The notes below the pieces were generated by a model. The model had not been told where the DNA came from. It searched no databases and worked only from the letters and a program-made list of their open reading frames with translations. A DNA stretch of 64,000 nt from Rhodospirillales bacterium (lineage in GTDB: Bacteria > Pseudomonadota > Alphaproteobacteria > Rhodospirillales > Defluviicoccaceae), in NCBI GenBank assembly GCA_016712595.1, contig JADJQT010000001.1:1031501-1095500 (forward strand). The letters are read 5' to 3'. The translations under genes were made by a program, and so were the position numbers. Shown here piece by piece: positions 56,497 through 64,000 of the stretch; positions within the stretch are counted from its first letter, which is position 1, and each line of letters opens with the position of its first letter.

Positions 56497-58505
56497 TCAG
56501 GCGGCCTGCAGCGCGGTTTCCTCAACAACCATGAGGATATCGGACATGATCGCGTTCAAGTCGAAGTCTTTGGGCGTGTACACGCGGCTCACACCCGTGG
56601 CGAGAAGCTGCTCCGCATCCTCGGGCGGAATGATGCCGCCGACGACGACCGGAACGTCGGCGAGATCGGCGGCGCGCATGCGTTCCATGATCTCGGTCAC
56701 CAAGGGGATGTGCGAGCCGGAAAGGATCGACAGGCCGACGACGTGCACGCCCTCTTCCAGCGCCGCTGATACAATCTGCTCGGGCGTAAGACGAATGCCC
56801 TCATAGACGACCTCGAAGCCGGCGTCGCGGGCACGCAGGGCGATTTGCTCGGCACCGTTCGAATGACCGTCAAGACCAGGCTTTCCGACCAACATCTTGA
56901 TCCGCCGGCCGAGTTTTTCGGTAAGACCGTCGACCCCGGCGCGCACGCCTTTGAGCCCGCTGAGATCAGACGTGACCACCGCCTGCCCGACGCCCGTCGG
57001 GGCCCGATACTCGCCGAAGATTTCTCGCAATGCGCCCGACCACTCTCCGGTGGTTGCCCCCGCGTGCGCCGCAGCGATCGAGGGTTCCATCATGTTGCGG
57101 CCTTCTTTTGCGGCAGCGGCGACATTCGCCAGAGCGGCTTTCACGCTCGCGGCATCGCGCGCGGACCGCCACGCGGTGAGGGAGGCGATCTGCTCCGCTT
57201 CGGCCCGCGGATCGACCGTCATGATGCTTTCCTCGGCGGTCGACAGCGGCGAAGGTTCGGCCTCGCGGAACATGTTCACGCCGACAACCACCTGGTCCCC
57301 CGCCTCGATCGCCGCCAGGCGCGTGGCATTCGATTCAACGAGGCGCCGCTTCATGTAACTCGTCTCGACCGCGGCGACCGCGCCACCGATCTCCTCGATG
57401 CGTGCCAGTTCGCCGCGCGCCTGATAGGCGAGCTGCTCGACTTTTTCCGCAATGACGCGGGAGCCGTCGAAGAGGTCGCCGAATTCAACCAGGTCGGTCT
57501 CGAAGGCGACGATCTGCTGCAGGCGCAAGGACCATTGCTGGTCCCACGGACGCGGCAGTCCGAGCGCCTCGTTCCAAGCGGGAAGCTGGACGGCGCGGGC
57601 GCGGGCGTCTTTCGACAGCACCACTGCCAGCATCTCGAGCAGGATGCGATAGACGTTGTTTTCCGGCTGCTGCTCCGTCAGGCCCAGCGAGTTGACCTGG
57701 ACGCCGTAGCGGAAGCGGCGCAGTTTCGGGTCCTGCACACCATATCGCTGCAGGCAGATCTCATCCCAAAGCTCGTTGAACGCCCGCATCTTGCACAGCT
57801 CGGTGACGAACCGGATGCCGGCGTTGCAAAGAAGCTGATCCGTCCAACCACCTGCGGGAAGTCGTCCGCCGGAACCTGGCCCGAGGCGCGTACGCCGTCG
57901 AGCACGGCGATAGCCGTCGCCAGAGCGTAGGCCAGTTCTTGTTCCGGCGTCGCGCCCGCCTCCTGCAAATGGTACGAGCAGACGTTGATCGGGTTCCACT
58001 TCGGAACTTCCTTGTAGGTGAACGAGATGACATCGGAAATCAGCCGCATCGACGGTTCGGGCGGAAAGATATAGGTGCCGCGCGACAGGTATTCTTTGAT
58101 GATATCGTTCTGCGTCGTACCCGATAGCGCGCTGCGGGCGACGCCGTGCCGCTCCGCCGTCGCGATGTAGAGCGACAAGAGCCATGCGGCCGGCGCGTTG
58201 ATCGTCATCGACGTGTTCATCTTGTCGAGCGGAATGCCGTCGAGAAGCGTGTCCATGTCGCCGACGTGACAGACCGGGACACCGACCTTGCCGACCTCGC
58301 CCTTAGCGAGAACGTGGTCGCTGTCGTATCCGGTCTGCGTCGGAAGATCGAAGGCGATCGACAGTCCCGTCTGGCCGCGGGCGAGATTCTTGCGATAGAG
58401 CGCGTTACTCTCCTTGGCCGATGCGTAACCCGAGTATGTCCGGATCAGCCATGGAGCCTGCCGCTTCGGCGCCGCTTGTTTTGCGGTTGCGAACTGTTCG
58501 ACCAT
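56497..58505 (-). CDS. ecm: Ethylmalonyl-CoA mutase, frameshifted
   Basis: B12-dependent enzyme that turns (2R)-ethylmalonyl-CoA into methylsuccinyl-CoA in the ethylmalonyl-CoA pathway. The catalytic barrel has TYSGYASAKESNALYR, AFDLPTQTGYDSDH, NTSMTINAPAAWLL and GTTQNDIIKEYLSRGTY. The C-terminal cobalamin domain has GKPGLDGHSNGAEQIA with the axial His and GLSILSGSH. The frame breaks after 57826: a missing base after RISFF separates the two halves (expected FFVNAGIRFVTE). Corrected length is 669 residues, normal for Ecm. The ATG at 58505 follows GGGAGGA. It is divergent from ccr. Both halves are fully conserved, so a read error is likely. Confidence 0.9.
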
Positions 58506-58785
58506 CCCGTTCCTCCCAACGCGCCGGGCGAACCCGCCCGAACGCAGCAAATTGCTTAAGAAATCCGCATCGCAGCGGAGCCGCAGATGCGAACCAAGCT
58601 AGCAAATTGTGCGTTGCGAAGAAAGCGGCTACGGTTTAAAACACAACTTCATCTGTCAACGAGGCGATCCGATTAGTGGCGCTCGAAAAGAGGCTGCGCG
58701 CGCGCGTTGGCGGCATACCAAGAGCGGTATAATAGGAATTTTTTTTAATCATCAGGCATCGCTGCCCGGGCGCGGAGGGACAAGA

Positions 58786-60555
58786 ATGGTAACGACCATG
58801 GAAAAGCAGCTCTACAACATCGGTGAGCAACCGCCCCTCGGCGAAGTTCCCGCGAAGATGAACGCCTGGTTGATCCGCGAGAACCGGTTCGGCCAACCGA
58901 CCTCATCGTTCCAGAAGGAAGTGGTTGATGTCCCGGCAATCGCCGACGATGACGTTCTCGTCTACGTCATGGCCGCCGGCGTTAATTACAACAACGTCTG
59001 GGCTGCTCTCGGTATTCCCGTCAATGTCATCAAGGCGCGGCAGAAAGGTGGCGAGAAAGAAGACTTCCATATTGGCGGATCCGATGCATCGGGTATCGTT
59101 TATGCCGTCGGCAAGGATGTCAAGAACGTCAAGGTCGGTGACGAAGTCGTTGTTCACTGCGCGACCTGGGATCGCAATGATCCGTGGGTAACAGCCGGCA
59201 ATGATCCGATGTATTCGCCATCGTTCCGGATCTGGGGTTACGAGACCAATTTCGGCAGCTTTGCGCAGTTCACGCGTGTGCAGGCGCACCAGTGCATGCC
59301 GAAGCCGAAGCACATGACCTGGGAAGAGGCGGCCTCCTACGTTCTCGTCGCCGCGACTGCTTGGCGTATGCTGCATGGCTGGCCGGAACACGAGATGCAG
59401 CCGGACGATCCAGTGCTGATCTGGGGCGGTGCCGGCGGGCTCGGCTCGATGGCCATTCAGATCGCCAAGGCTGCCGGCGCCATTCCGGTCGCCGTCGTTT
59501 CTGGCGACGACAAGGTCGATTATTGCGTCAAGCTCGGCGCCAAGGGGTGCATCGATCGGCGCAAGTTCGACCACTGGGGCATGCTGCCGCACTGGAAGGA
59601 CACGGTTGGCTACAATAGCTGGCTGAAGGGGGTTCGCGCCTTCGGCGCCGCGATCTGGGATGTGCTGGGAGAGAAGCGGAGCCCCAAGGTGGTCTTCGAG
59701 CATCCGGGCGAGTCCACGATCCCGACCTCGATGTTCGTCTGCGACACGGGCGGTCAGATCGTCATCTGCGCTGGCACAACCGGCTATAATGCTACGATCG
59801 ATCTGCGCTACCTTTGGATGCGGCAAAAGCGGTTCCAGGGGTCGCACTTCGCCAACGACGAGCAGTGCTATGCGATGAACGAGCTGGCGCTCGCCGGTAA
59901 GCTCAATCCCTGCATGTCGCGGGCGTTCACCTACGAAGAACTGCCACTGGCGCATCAACTCATGCATGACAACCAGCATCCGCACGGAAACATGGCGGTC
60001 CTGATCGGTGCTCCCGATTTTGGCCTGGGCAAGAGCGCGCCGGCGCCGACTGCCGCCGCCACCCCGACCCTGCCGAAGGGCGATCTCCACGATCCGAAGG
60101 CGCGGCATCCCTATCCGGTTTCGGCGCCGCTCCCGGATGTCGCCACGGTCTTCGAAGTGCCGGAGATTCACGACGACGGCACGCTGGTCCGCGATCGCAT
60201 GCACGCCGGCATCGTCTCGTGTGCCCGGACCGATTCCGTGGCTGCGGCCGGAAAGGTGATGATTGATAACGACATCCATGCGTTGATGGTGATCGAGAAC
60301 GACCGCGCGGTGGGCGTTCTGTCCCAGACCGACATTGTCCTCGCTCGCCAGGGGCGGACGATGGAAGAGGCGCGGAGCTTGACCGTCGGTTCTGTGATGA
60401 CCGAAGGGTGTGCCACCATTGATGCGGGCGAGAAGCTGTCGTTCGCCATCTCCGAAATGATGAAGCGGCGGATCCATCGCCTCGTTGTCACCGAAAAGGG
60501 CGTGCCGGTCGGCGTTCTGTCGATGACCGACATCGTGCGTAATCTGATCGGCTAA
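58786..60555 (+). CDS. ccr: Crotonyl-CoA carboxylase/reductase fused to a CBS-domain pair
   Basis: It reductively carboxylates crotonyl-CoA with CO2 and NADPH to (2S)-ethylmalonyl-CoA. The MDR-type catalytic part (about 1-420) has VMAAGVNYNNVWAALG, HIGGSDASGIVYAVG, WGYETNFGSFAQF, the nucleotide loop WGGAGGLGSMAIQIA and FQGSHFANDEQ. After a Pro/Ala linker (about 420-465) comes a CBS pair (about 470-588), with VMIDNDIHALMVI, GVLSQTDIVLA, VGSVMTEGCATI, KRRIHRLVV and GVLSMTDIVRNLIG. Usual Ccr ends near 430 residues, so the extension is unusual. CBS pairs commonly bind AMP/ATP. The ATG at 58786 follows GGAGGGA; an earlier open frame is non-conserved. Confidence 0.93.
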   Translation: MVTTMEKQLYNIGEQPPLGEVPAKMNAWLIRENRFGQPTSSFQKEVVDVPAIADDDVLVYVMAAGVNYNNVWAALGIPVNVIKARQKGGEKEDFHIGGSDASGIVYAVGKDVKNVKVGDEVVVHCATWDRNDPWVTAGNDPMYSPSFRIWGYETNFGSFAQFTRVQAHQCMPKPKHMTWEEAASYVLVAATAWRMLHGWPEHEMQPDDPVLIWGGAGGLGSMAIQIAKAAGAIPVAVVSGDDKVDYCVKLGAKGCIDRRKFDHWGMLPHWKDTVGYNSWLKGVRAFGAAIWDVLGEKRSPKVVFEHPGESTIPTSMFVCDTGGQIVICAGTTGYNATIDLRYLWMRQKRFQGSHFANDEQCYAMNELALAGKLNPCMSRAFTYEELPLAHQLMHDNQHPHGNMAVLIGAPDFGLGKSAPAPTAAATPTLPKGDLHDPKARHPYPVSAPLPDVATVFEVPEIHDDGTLVRDRMHAGIVSCARTDSVAAAGKVMIDNDIHALMVIENDRAVGVLSQTDIVLARQGRTMEEARSLTVGSVMTEGCATIDAGEKLSFAISEMMKRRIHRLVVTEKGVPVGVLSMTDIVRNLIG

Positions 60556-60570
60556 CGATCAGCACAAGAT

Positions 60571-60600
60571 CGGGAGGCGTCGGCCGTACGGCGCCTCCCG
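60571..60600 (+). terminator. Hairpin between ccr and mcd
   Basis: A perfect 9-base stem CGGGAGGCG / CGCCTCCCG with a 12-base loop follows the ccr stop by 15 bases. There is no T tract, so partial read-through into mcd is likely. Confidence 0.5.
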
Positions 60601-60665
60601 TTCCAGAAAAACAGCGCGACGAGTCCGGCGCTCACCTCGTCCGCACTCAGGAGGAGAATGACGCC

Positions 60666-62339
60666 ATGGACGTCGCCGTCGCCGAGAAAACAAATCCACT
60701 GCTTCAAGACCTCGTCCCGTCCTGCCGCGATGCACTGAGTGCAGCGCAACACCTGCTCGTTGAGGCCCGTAAGGGCGTCTCGGCAATGGTCGTCCGTGGC
60801 GGGCGGATCGACGCCGATCTGCTCGACCAGAATCAGACGGCGGCGCACGGTTATGCATGGCTCGCCACGTATGTCGCCGGCCTTCAGCAGATGCTGGCCT
60901 GGTCCGAACGGCTTGACGAGGGCGGCCAGCTGACCGAACTCGAGCAGCTCCTTTTGCAGACGGCATTCGGCGAATATCTCTCGCAGATCGCCGGCGGCAT
61001 TCCGATGACCCAGGTTGAGATCGTCCGGCCCCGCGATATGGGCGTGACCGACGACGCCCTGCAGGCGTTTTGCACGCCCACGGTCACCCGCTTGATCAGT
61101 TGCGGCAACTCCGGTGCCGGCAGGATGCGTATCGCCCAGCTGGTCGCCGACGGCAATTTTGGCAATCTTGGCATCGACGAAACACTCGAACTCGTTCGCG
61201 ACCAGTTCCGCCGCTTCGCCGAAGAGAAGGTCATTCCCTTCGCCCAGGGATGGCACGAGCGCGACGAACTCATCCCTATCGAAATCATCCAGGAGATGGC
61301 CGAGCTCGGTGTTTTCGGCCTGACCATTCCCGAGGAATTCGGCGGCCTCGAGATGGAAAAGATGGCAATGTGTGTTGTCACCGAGGAACTCAGCCGCGGC
61401 TATATTGGTGTCGGCTCGCTCGGCACCCGCTCGGAAATCGCCGCCGAATTGATCCGCCTCGGGGGAACCGACGAGCAGAAGCACCATTGGCTGCCCAAGC
61501 TGGCGTCCGGCGAGATTTTACCGACAGCCGTGTTCACCGAACCGAACACGGGTTCGGACCTGGGCAGCCTTCGCACCCGCGCGGTGAAATCCGGCGACGA
61601 CTATAAGATTACCGGAAACAAGACCTGGATTACCCACGCCGCCCGCACCGACTTGATGACGCTGCTCGCCCGAACCGACCCTTCGACGAAGGACTGGAAG
61701 GGTCTGTCGATGTTCCTTGCCGAAAAGCCACGCGGCGAGCCCGGCAATCCGTTCCCGGCCGAAGGCATGACCGGCGGCGAGATCGCCGTGCTCGGGTATC
61801 GCGGCATGAAGGAGTACGAACTCGGCTTTGACGACTTCACCGTGCCGGCGAAAAACCTTCTGGGGCAGCACGAAGGCCAAGGCTTCAAGCAGCTCATGGC
61901 GACATTCGAAAGCGCCCGCATCCAAACTGCTGCGCGGGCCGTCGGCGTTGCCCAGAACGCCCTGGAACTTGGAATGAAGTACGGTCAGGAACGGATTCAG
62001 TTCGGCCGGCCGATCTTCGAGTTCCCGCGTGTCGCTGCCAAGGTTGCGTGGATGGTGGTCGAAACGATGATCGCCCGGCAACTCACCTACGACAGCGCCC
62101 GGCAGAAAGACAGTGATCGCCGCTGTGATATCGAGGCCGGCATGGCCAAGCTGCTCGCCGCCCGGGTGGCATGGTCGAACGCCGATAACGCGTTGCAGAT
62201 CCACGGTGGGAACGGCTACGCGCTTGAATATCCGATCTCGCGGGTCCTGTGCGACTCGCGCATCCTCAGCGTGTTCGAGGGCGCGGCGGAGATCCAGGCG
62301 CAGGTCATCGCTCGCGGGCTGCTGTCGGCACGAAGCTGA
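60666..62339 (+). CDS. mcd: (2S)-methylsuccinyl-CoA dehydrogenase
   Basis: Flavin enzyme that oxidises methylsuccinyl-CoA to mesaconyl-CoA. The 557-residue chain has the roughly 150-residue N-terminal extension typical of Mcd (helical, with GYAWLATYVAGLQQM), then the acyl-CoA dehydrogenase core: ELGVFGLTIPEEFGGLEM, AVFTEPNTGSDLGSLRTRA, NKTWITHAARTDL, FESARIQTAARAVGVAQ, LQIHGGNGYALEYPISR and a C-terminal FEGAAEIQAQVIARGL. Its place next to ccr and ecm confirms the pathway role. The missing steps (epi/ech2, mesaconyl-CoA hydratase, Mcl1) are not in the window. Confidence 0.94.
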   Translation: MDVAVAEKTNPLLQDLVPSCRDALSAAQHLLVEARKGVSAMVVRGGRIDADLLDQNQTAAHGYAWLATYVAGLQQMLAWSERLDEGGQLTELEQLLLQTAFGEYLSQIAGGIPMTQVEIVRPRDMGVTDDALQAFCTPTVTRLISCGNSGAGRMRIAQLVADGNFGNLGIDETLELVRDQFRRFAEEKVIPFAQGWHERDELIPIEIIQEMAELGVFGLTIPEEFGGLEMEKMAMCVVTEELSRGYIGVGSLGTRSEIAAELIRLGGTDEQKHHWLPKLASGEILPTAVFTEPNTGSDLGSLRTRAVKSGDDYKITGNKTWITHAARTDLMTLLARTDPSTKDWKGLSMFLAEKPRGEPGNPFPAEGMTGGEIAVLGYRGMKEYELGFDDFTVPAKNLLGQHEGQGFKQLMATFESARIQTAARAVGVAQNALELGMKYGQERIQFGRPIFEFPRVAAKVAWMVVETMIARQLTYDSARQKDSDRRCDIEAGMAKLLAARVAWSNADNALQIHGGNGYALEYPISRVLCDSRILSVFEGAAEIQAQVIARGLLSARS

Positions 62340-62373
62340 CCGCGCTTCGCCATCGGCCGCCGAGACGTCTTAT

Positions 62374-62415
62374 CCCGCGAGGTTTCGCTCTCTTCCCCGA
62401 GACCTCGCGGGTCTC
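62374..62415. terminator. Overlapping hairpins after mcd
   Basis: CCCGCGAGGT (62374-62383) pairs perfectly with ACCTCGCGGG (62402-62411), while GAGACC (62399-62404) can instead pair with GGTCTC (62410-62415). The two folds exclude each other. No T run follows. Confidence 0.4.
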
Positions 62416-62565
62416 GCGCGCCGGGTGACCGACCTGTTGATCTGCACGGCGCTCGAGGTCTCGATAAGAGGCGGAATTGCATCAAGCCATCGAAGCGGTC
62501 CCGCTTTAGCCGTATCGTTCGTTTAGCGGGTGACCCGCCGCCATGGGTCGATTATAAATGGTGAT

Positions 62566-62763
62566 ATGAATAGTATTCTTCCGGTGCTTCTGGGTATCGC
62601 CATGCTCGCGACGGTGGTCATTCTCGTCGCCGGCATCATCGCCTTCGCGTTTAACAGCGGACTCAATGCGAAGTATTCGCATACCTTGATGAAGGCGCGC
62701 GTCGTTTGCCAAGGGGTTGCGATCGCGCTGTTCGGGGCCATCATGCTGTTGCATCTCGCCTGA
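62566..62763 (+). CDS. Small twin-transmembrane protein (HIG1-like)
   Basis: A 65-residue protein with two hydrophobic helices (ILPVLLGIAMLATVVILVAG, about 4-23, and GVAIALFGAIMLLHLA at the end) around a short polar loop with NAKYSHTLMKARVV. This two-helix plan with a conserved KARV-type loop matches the twin-transmembrane/HIG1-like proteins that often precede the cobalamin adenosyltransferase in alphaproteobacteria. Start at the ATG at 62566; an earlier one adds 12 residues. Role unknown. Confidence 0.75.
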   Translation: MNSILPVLLGIAMLATVVILVAGIIAFAFNSGLNAKYSHTLMKARVVCQGVAIALFGAIMLLHLA

Positions 62764-62888
62764 CCTGGGAGCGCGTGGGGGCCGCAACGCGTGAAGCGGG
62801 CGGAAACCGAACGAGGTGCCGGCGTTTCGTGGCGCGAGAGGGCGGCGGGACGGAACGGCCTCTTCAGCGCTCGATAGGGAGCAGCGAA

Positions 62889-63452
62889 ATGGTAACCTTG
62901 ACCCGTATCTATACGCGCGGCGGTGACGCCGGAGAGACGTCGTTGGGTAACGGTGCGCGCGTGCCGAAGTATGACCGGCGTGTCGAGGCGTACGGAACCG
63001 TCGACGAGGCCAACGCGGTGATCGGCATCGCCCGCCTGCACGCAAACGCGCAGGCCGACGAAATGCTCGCGCGCATTCAGAACGACCTGTTTGACCTCGG
63101 CGCGGACCTCTGCACGCCCGAAGGCGGCCGAAAGAGCGAAGACGCGCTACGCATCGTCGATTCTCAGGTCGAGCGCCTCGAGCGTGAGATCGACGCGATG
63201 AACGCCGAGCTTAAACCGCTCGCCTCGTTCATTCTGCCCGGGGGAACCGCAGTCGCCGCGCACCTGCACCTAGCCCGGACGGTGGCACGCCGCGCCGAAC
63301 GCATCATCTGCGATGTGGCGGCGACGGACCAGATCAATCCCGCCGCCGTGCGCTACGTCAACCGGCTTTCCGATCATCTTTTCGTCCTCGCGCGCTGGGA
63401 GAACGAAAAGGGGATACGCGACGTTTTGTGGGTGCCCGGCGGCAACCGGTAG
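62889..63452 (+). CDS. Cob(I)alamin adenosyltransferase, PduO type
   Basis: It makes adenosylcobalamin from cob(I)alamin and ATP. The 187-residue helical protein shows the N-terminal ATP loop IYTRGGDAGETSLGNGARVPK, RVEAYGTVDEANAVIG, FDLGADLCTPE, and the C-terminal ARTVARRAERI and NRLSDHLFVLARWEN blocks. Adenosylcobalamin is the cofactor of the Ecm encoded at 56497-58505, so the enzyme plausibly serves that pathway. The ATG at 62889 follows AGGGAG. Confidence 0.92.
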   Translation: MVTLTRIYTRGGDAGETSLGNGARVPKYDRRVEAYGTVDEANAVIGIARLHANAQADEMLARIQNDLFDLGADLCTPEGGRKSEDALRIVDSQVERLEREIDAMNAELKPLASFILPGGTAVAAHLHLARTVARRAERIICDVAATDQINPAAVRYVNRLSDHLFVLARWENEKGIRDVLWVPGGNR

Positions 63453-63474
63453 CCGCGCGCGATTATCGCCGCCG

Positions 63475-64000
63475 TCAGATCACCGGACGGCTTGCCGAGC
63501 TGGAAGTGAAGACCGCGGGGAAGCTTGTTCGCAGCGCCGCGTCCACGTCCGCCATGTCGACGTCGAGTCCGAGCGCCCTCAGAGACGTAACGCCGCGATC
63601 GGCGATGCCGCAGGGCACGATGCCGGCGAAATGTTCGAGGTTGGGGGCGACGTTGAGCGCGAAGCCGTGGAAGCTGACCCAGCGGCGGACACGGACGCCG
63701 ATCGCCGCGATTTTCGCCTCGCCCGCGAAGCCCGTATCGACCCAGATCCCGATCCGGCCCGGGCTGGTATGGGCCTTGATCTCGAATGACGCGAGCGATG
63801 CGATTAACCACGCCTCGAGGCTGGCGACAAAGTTATGGACATCCGCGCCGCGTCGCTTCAGGTCGAGCATGACGTACCCGACGCGTTGACCAGGGCCGTG
63901 GTAGGTGATGCGCCCGCCGCGACCGGTGCGGTAAACGGGAAATCGCTGTCGATCGAGCAGTTCGGCGTCGGCGGCGCTGGTGCCGCAGGTATAGATCGGC
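63475..64000 (-). CDS. lipB: Octanoyl-(lipoyl) transferase LipB, partial
   Basis: It moves octanoate from acyl carrier protein to lipoyl domains in lipoate synthesis. The start lies beyond the window; 175 codons are seen. Read leftward they include PIYTCGTSA, the signature GRGGRITYHGPGQRVGYV, MLDLKRRGADVH, the catalytic Lys in GEAKIAAIGV, FHGFALNVAPNLEHF and the catalytic Cys in GIVPCGIAD. The end is intact at 63475. It converges on the adenosyltransferase gene 22 bases away. Confidence 0.93.
   Translation of the reverse strand, partial: PIYTCGTSAADAELLDRQRFPVYRTGRGGRITYHGPGQRVGYVMLDLKRRGADVHNFVASLEAWLIASLASFEIKAHTSPGRIGIWVDTGFAGEAKIAAIGVRVRRWVSFHGFALNVAPNLEHFAGIVPCGIADRGVTSLRALGLDVDMADVDAALRTSFPAVFTSSSASRPVI

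Overview
The window is GC-rich chromosomal DNA of an alphaproteobacterium, most likely a member of the Rhodospirillales. The grounds are the flbT/flaF flagellin regulator pair, the ethylmalonyl-CoA pathway genes ccr, ecm and mcd, the aroK-aroB-corC block beside xerD, and a twin-transmembrane protein next to a cobalamin adenosyltransferase. A sugar phosphotransferase operon, PPi-dependent phosphofructokinase, GTP-type PEP carboxykinase and a PHA-synthase-like protein would fit a carbon-storing organism such as Defluviicoccus, but that genus is only a guess.

Layout. 1-8845: edge of an exported protein gene, then a sugar uptake operon (OprB porin, MFS sugar porter, fruB, fruK, fruA). 8923-15118: core genes (DUF2889, CorC-like, aroB, aroK leftward; small membrane protein, xerD, accA rightward). 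15596-22574: an RTX-repeat protein, flaF-flbT-flagellin, and a membrane pentapeptide-repeat protein. 22712-26467: PPi-phosphofructokinase, tRNA-Glu, PEP carboxykinase. 26640-32103: an insertion-sequence cluster with two broken IS630-type copies, an IS91-like element carrying a tyrosine recombinase, and an IS1111/IS110-type element apparently nested inside one IS630 copy. 32101-35175: a three-gene ABC exporter of MacB/DevBCA type, divergent from a TetR gene. 36011-49716: a leftward polyketide/secondary-lipid cluster (PKS of order KS-AT-ACP-ACP-KR-DH, double-hotdog thioesterase, alpha/beta hydrolase, enolase-superfamily enzyme, GH3-family ligase, phosphopantetheinyl transferase, Bcr-type efflux pump). 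50305-53612: winged-helix regulator, di-Mop molybdate-binding protein, AtpR-like membrane protein, PHA-synthase-like protein. 54009-64000: recQ, ferredoxin, the ethylmalonyl-CoA genes with a supporting B12 adenosyltransferase, and lipB cut by the window end.

How the parts work together. The fru operon brings in and phosphorylates sugar, while PPi-PFK and PEPCK work in central carbon flux. Ecm, Ccr and Mcd form the core of acetyl-CoA assimilation, and the adenosyltransferase can supply the cofactor of Ecm. Ccr carries an unusual C-terminal CBS pair that could couple it to adenylate level. The PKS cluster together with its PPTase, an AT-rich regulated promoter, a nearby winged-helix regulator and an adjacent exporter forms the most interesting candidate system. 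Its gene content recalls cyanobacterial heterocyst-glycolipid synthesis and export, but the GH3 ligase and epimerase-like enzyme suggest an amino-acid or dipeptide conjugated lipid.

Data caution: fruB, ecm and both IS630 transposases each have a single-base frame break, two of them in C runs. Some may be assembly or sequencing errors rather than real lesions.
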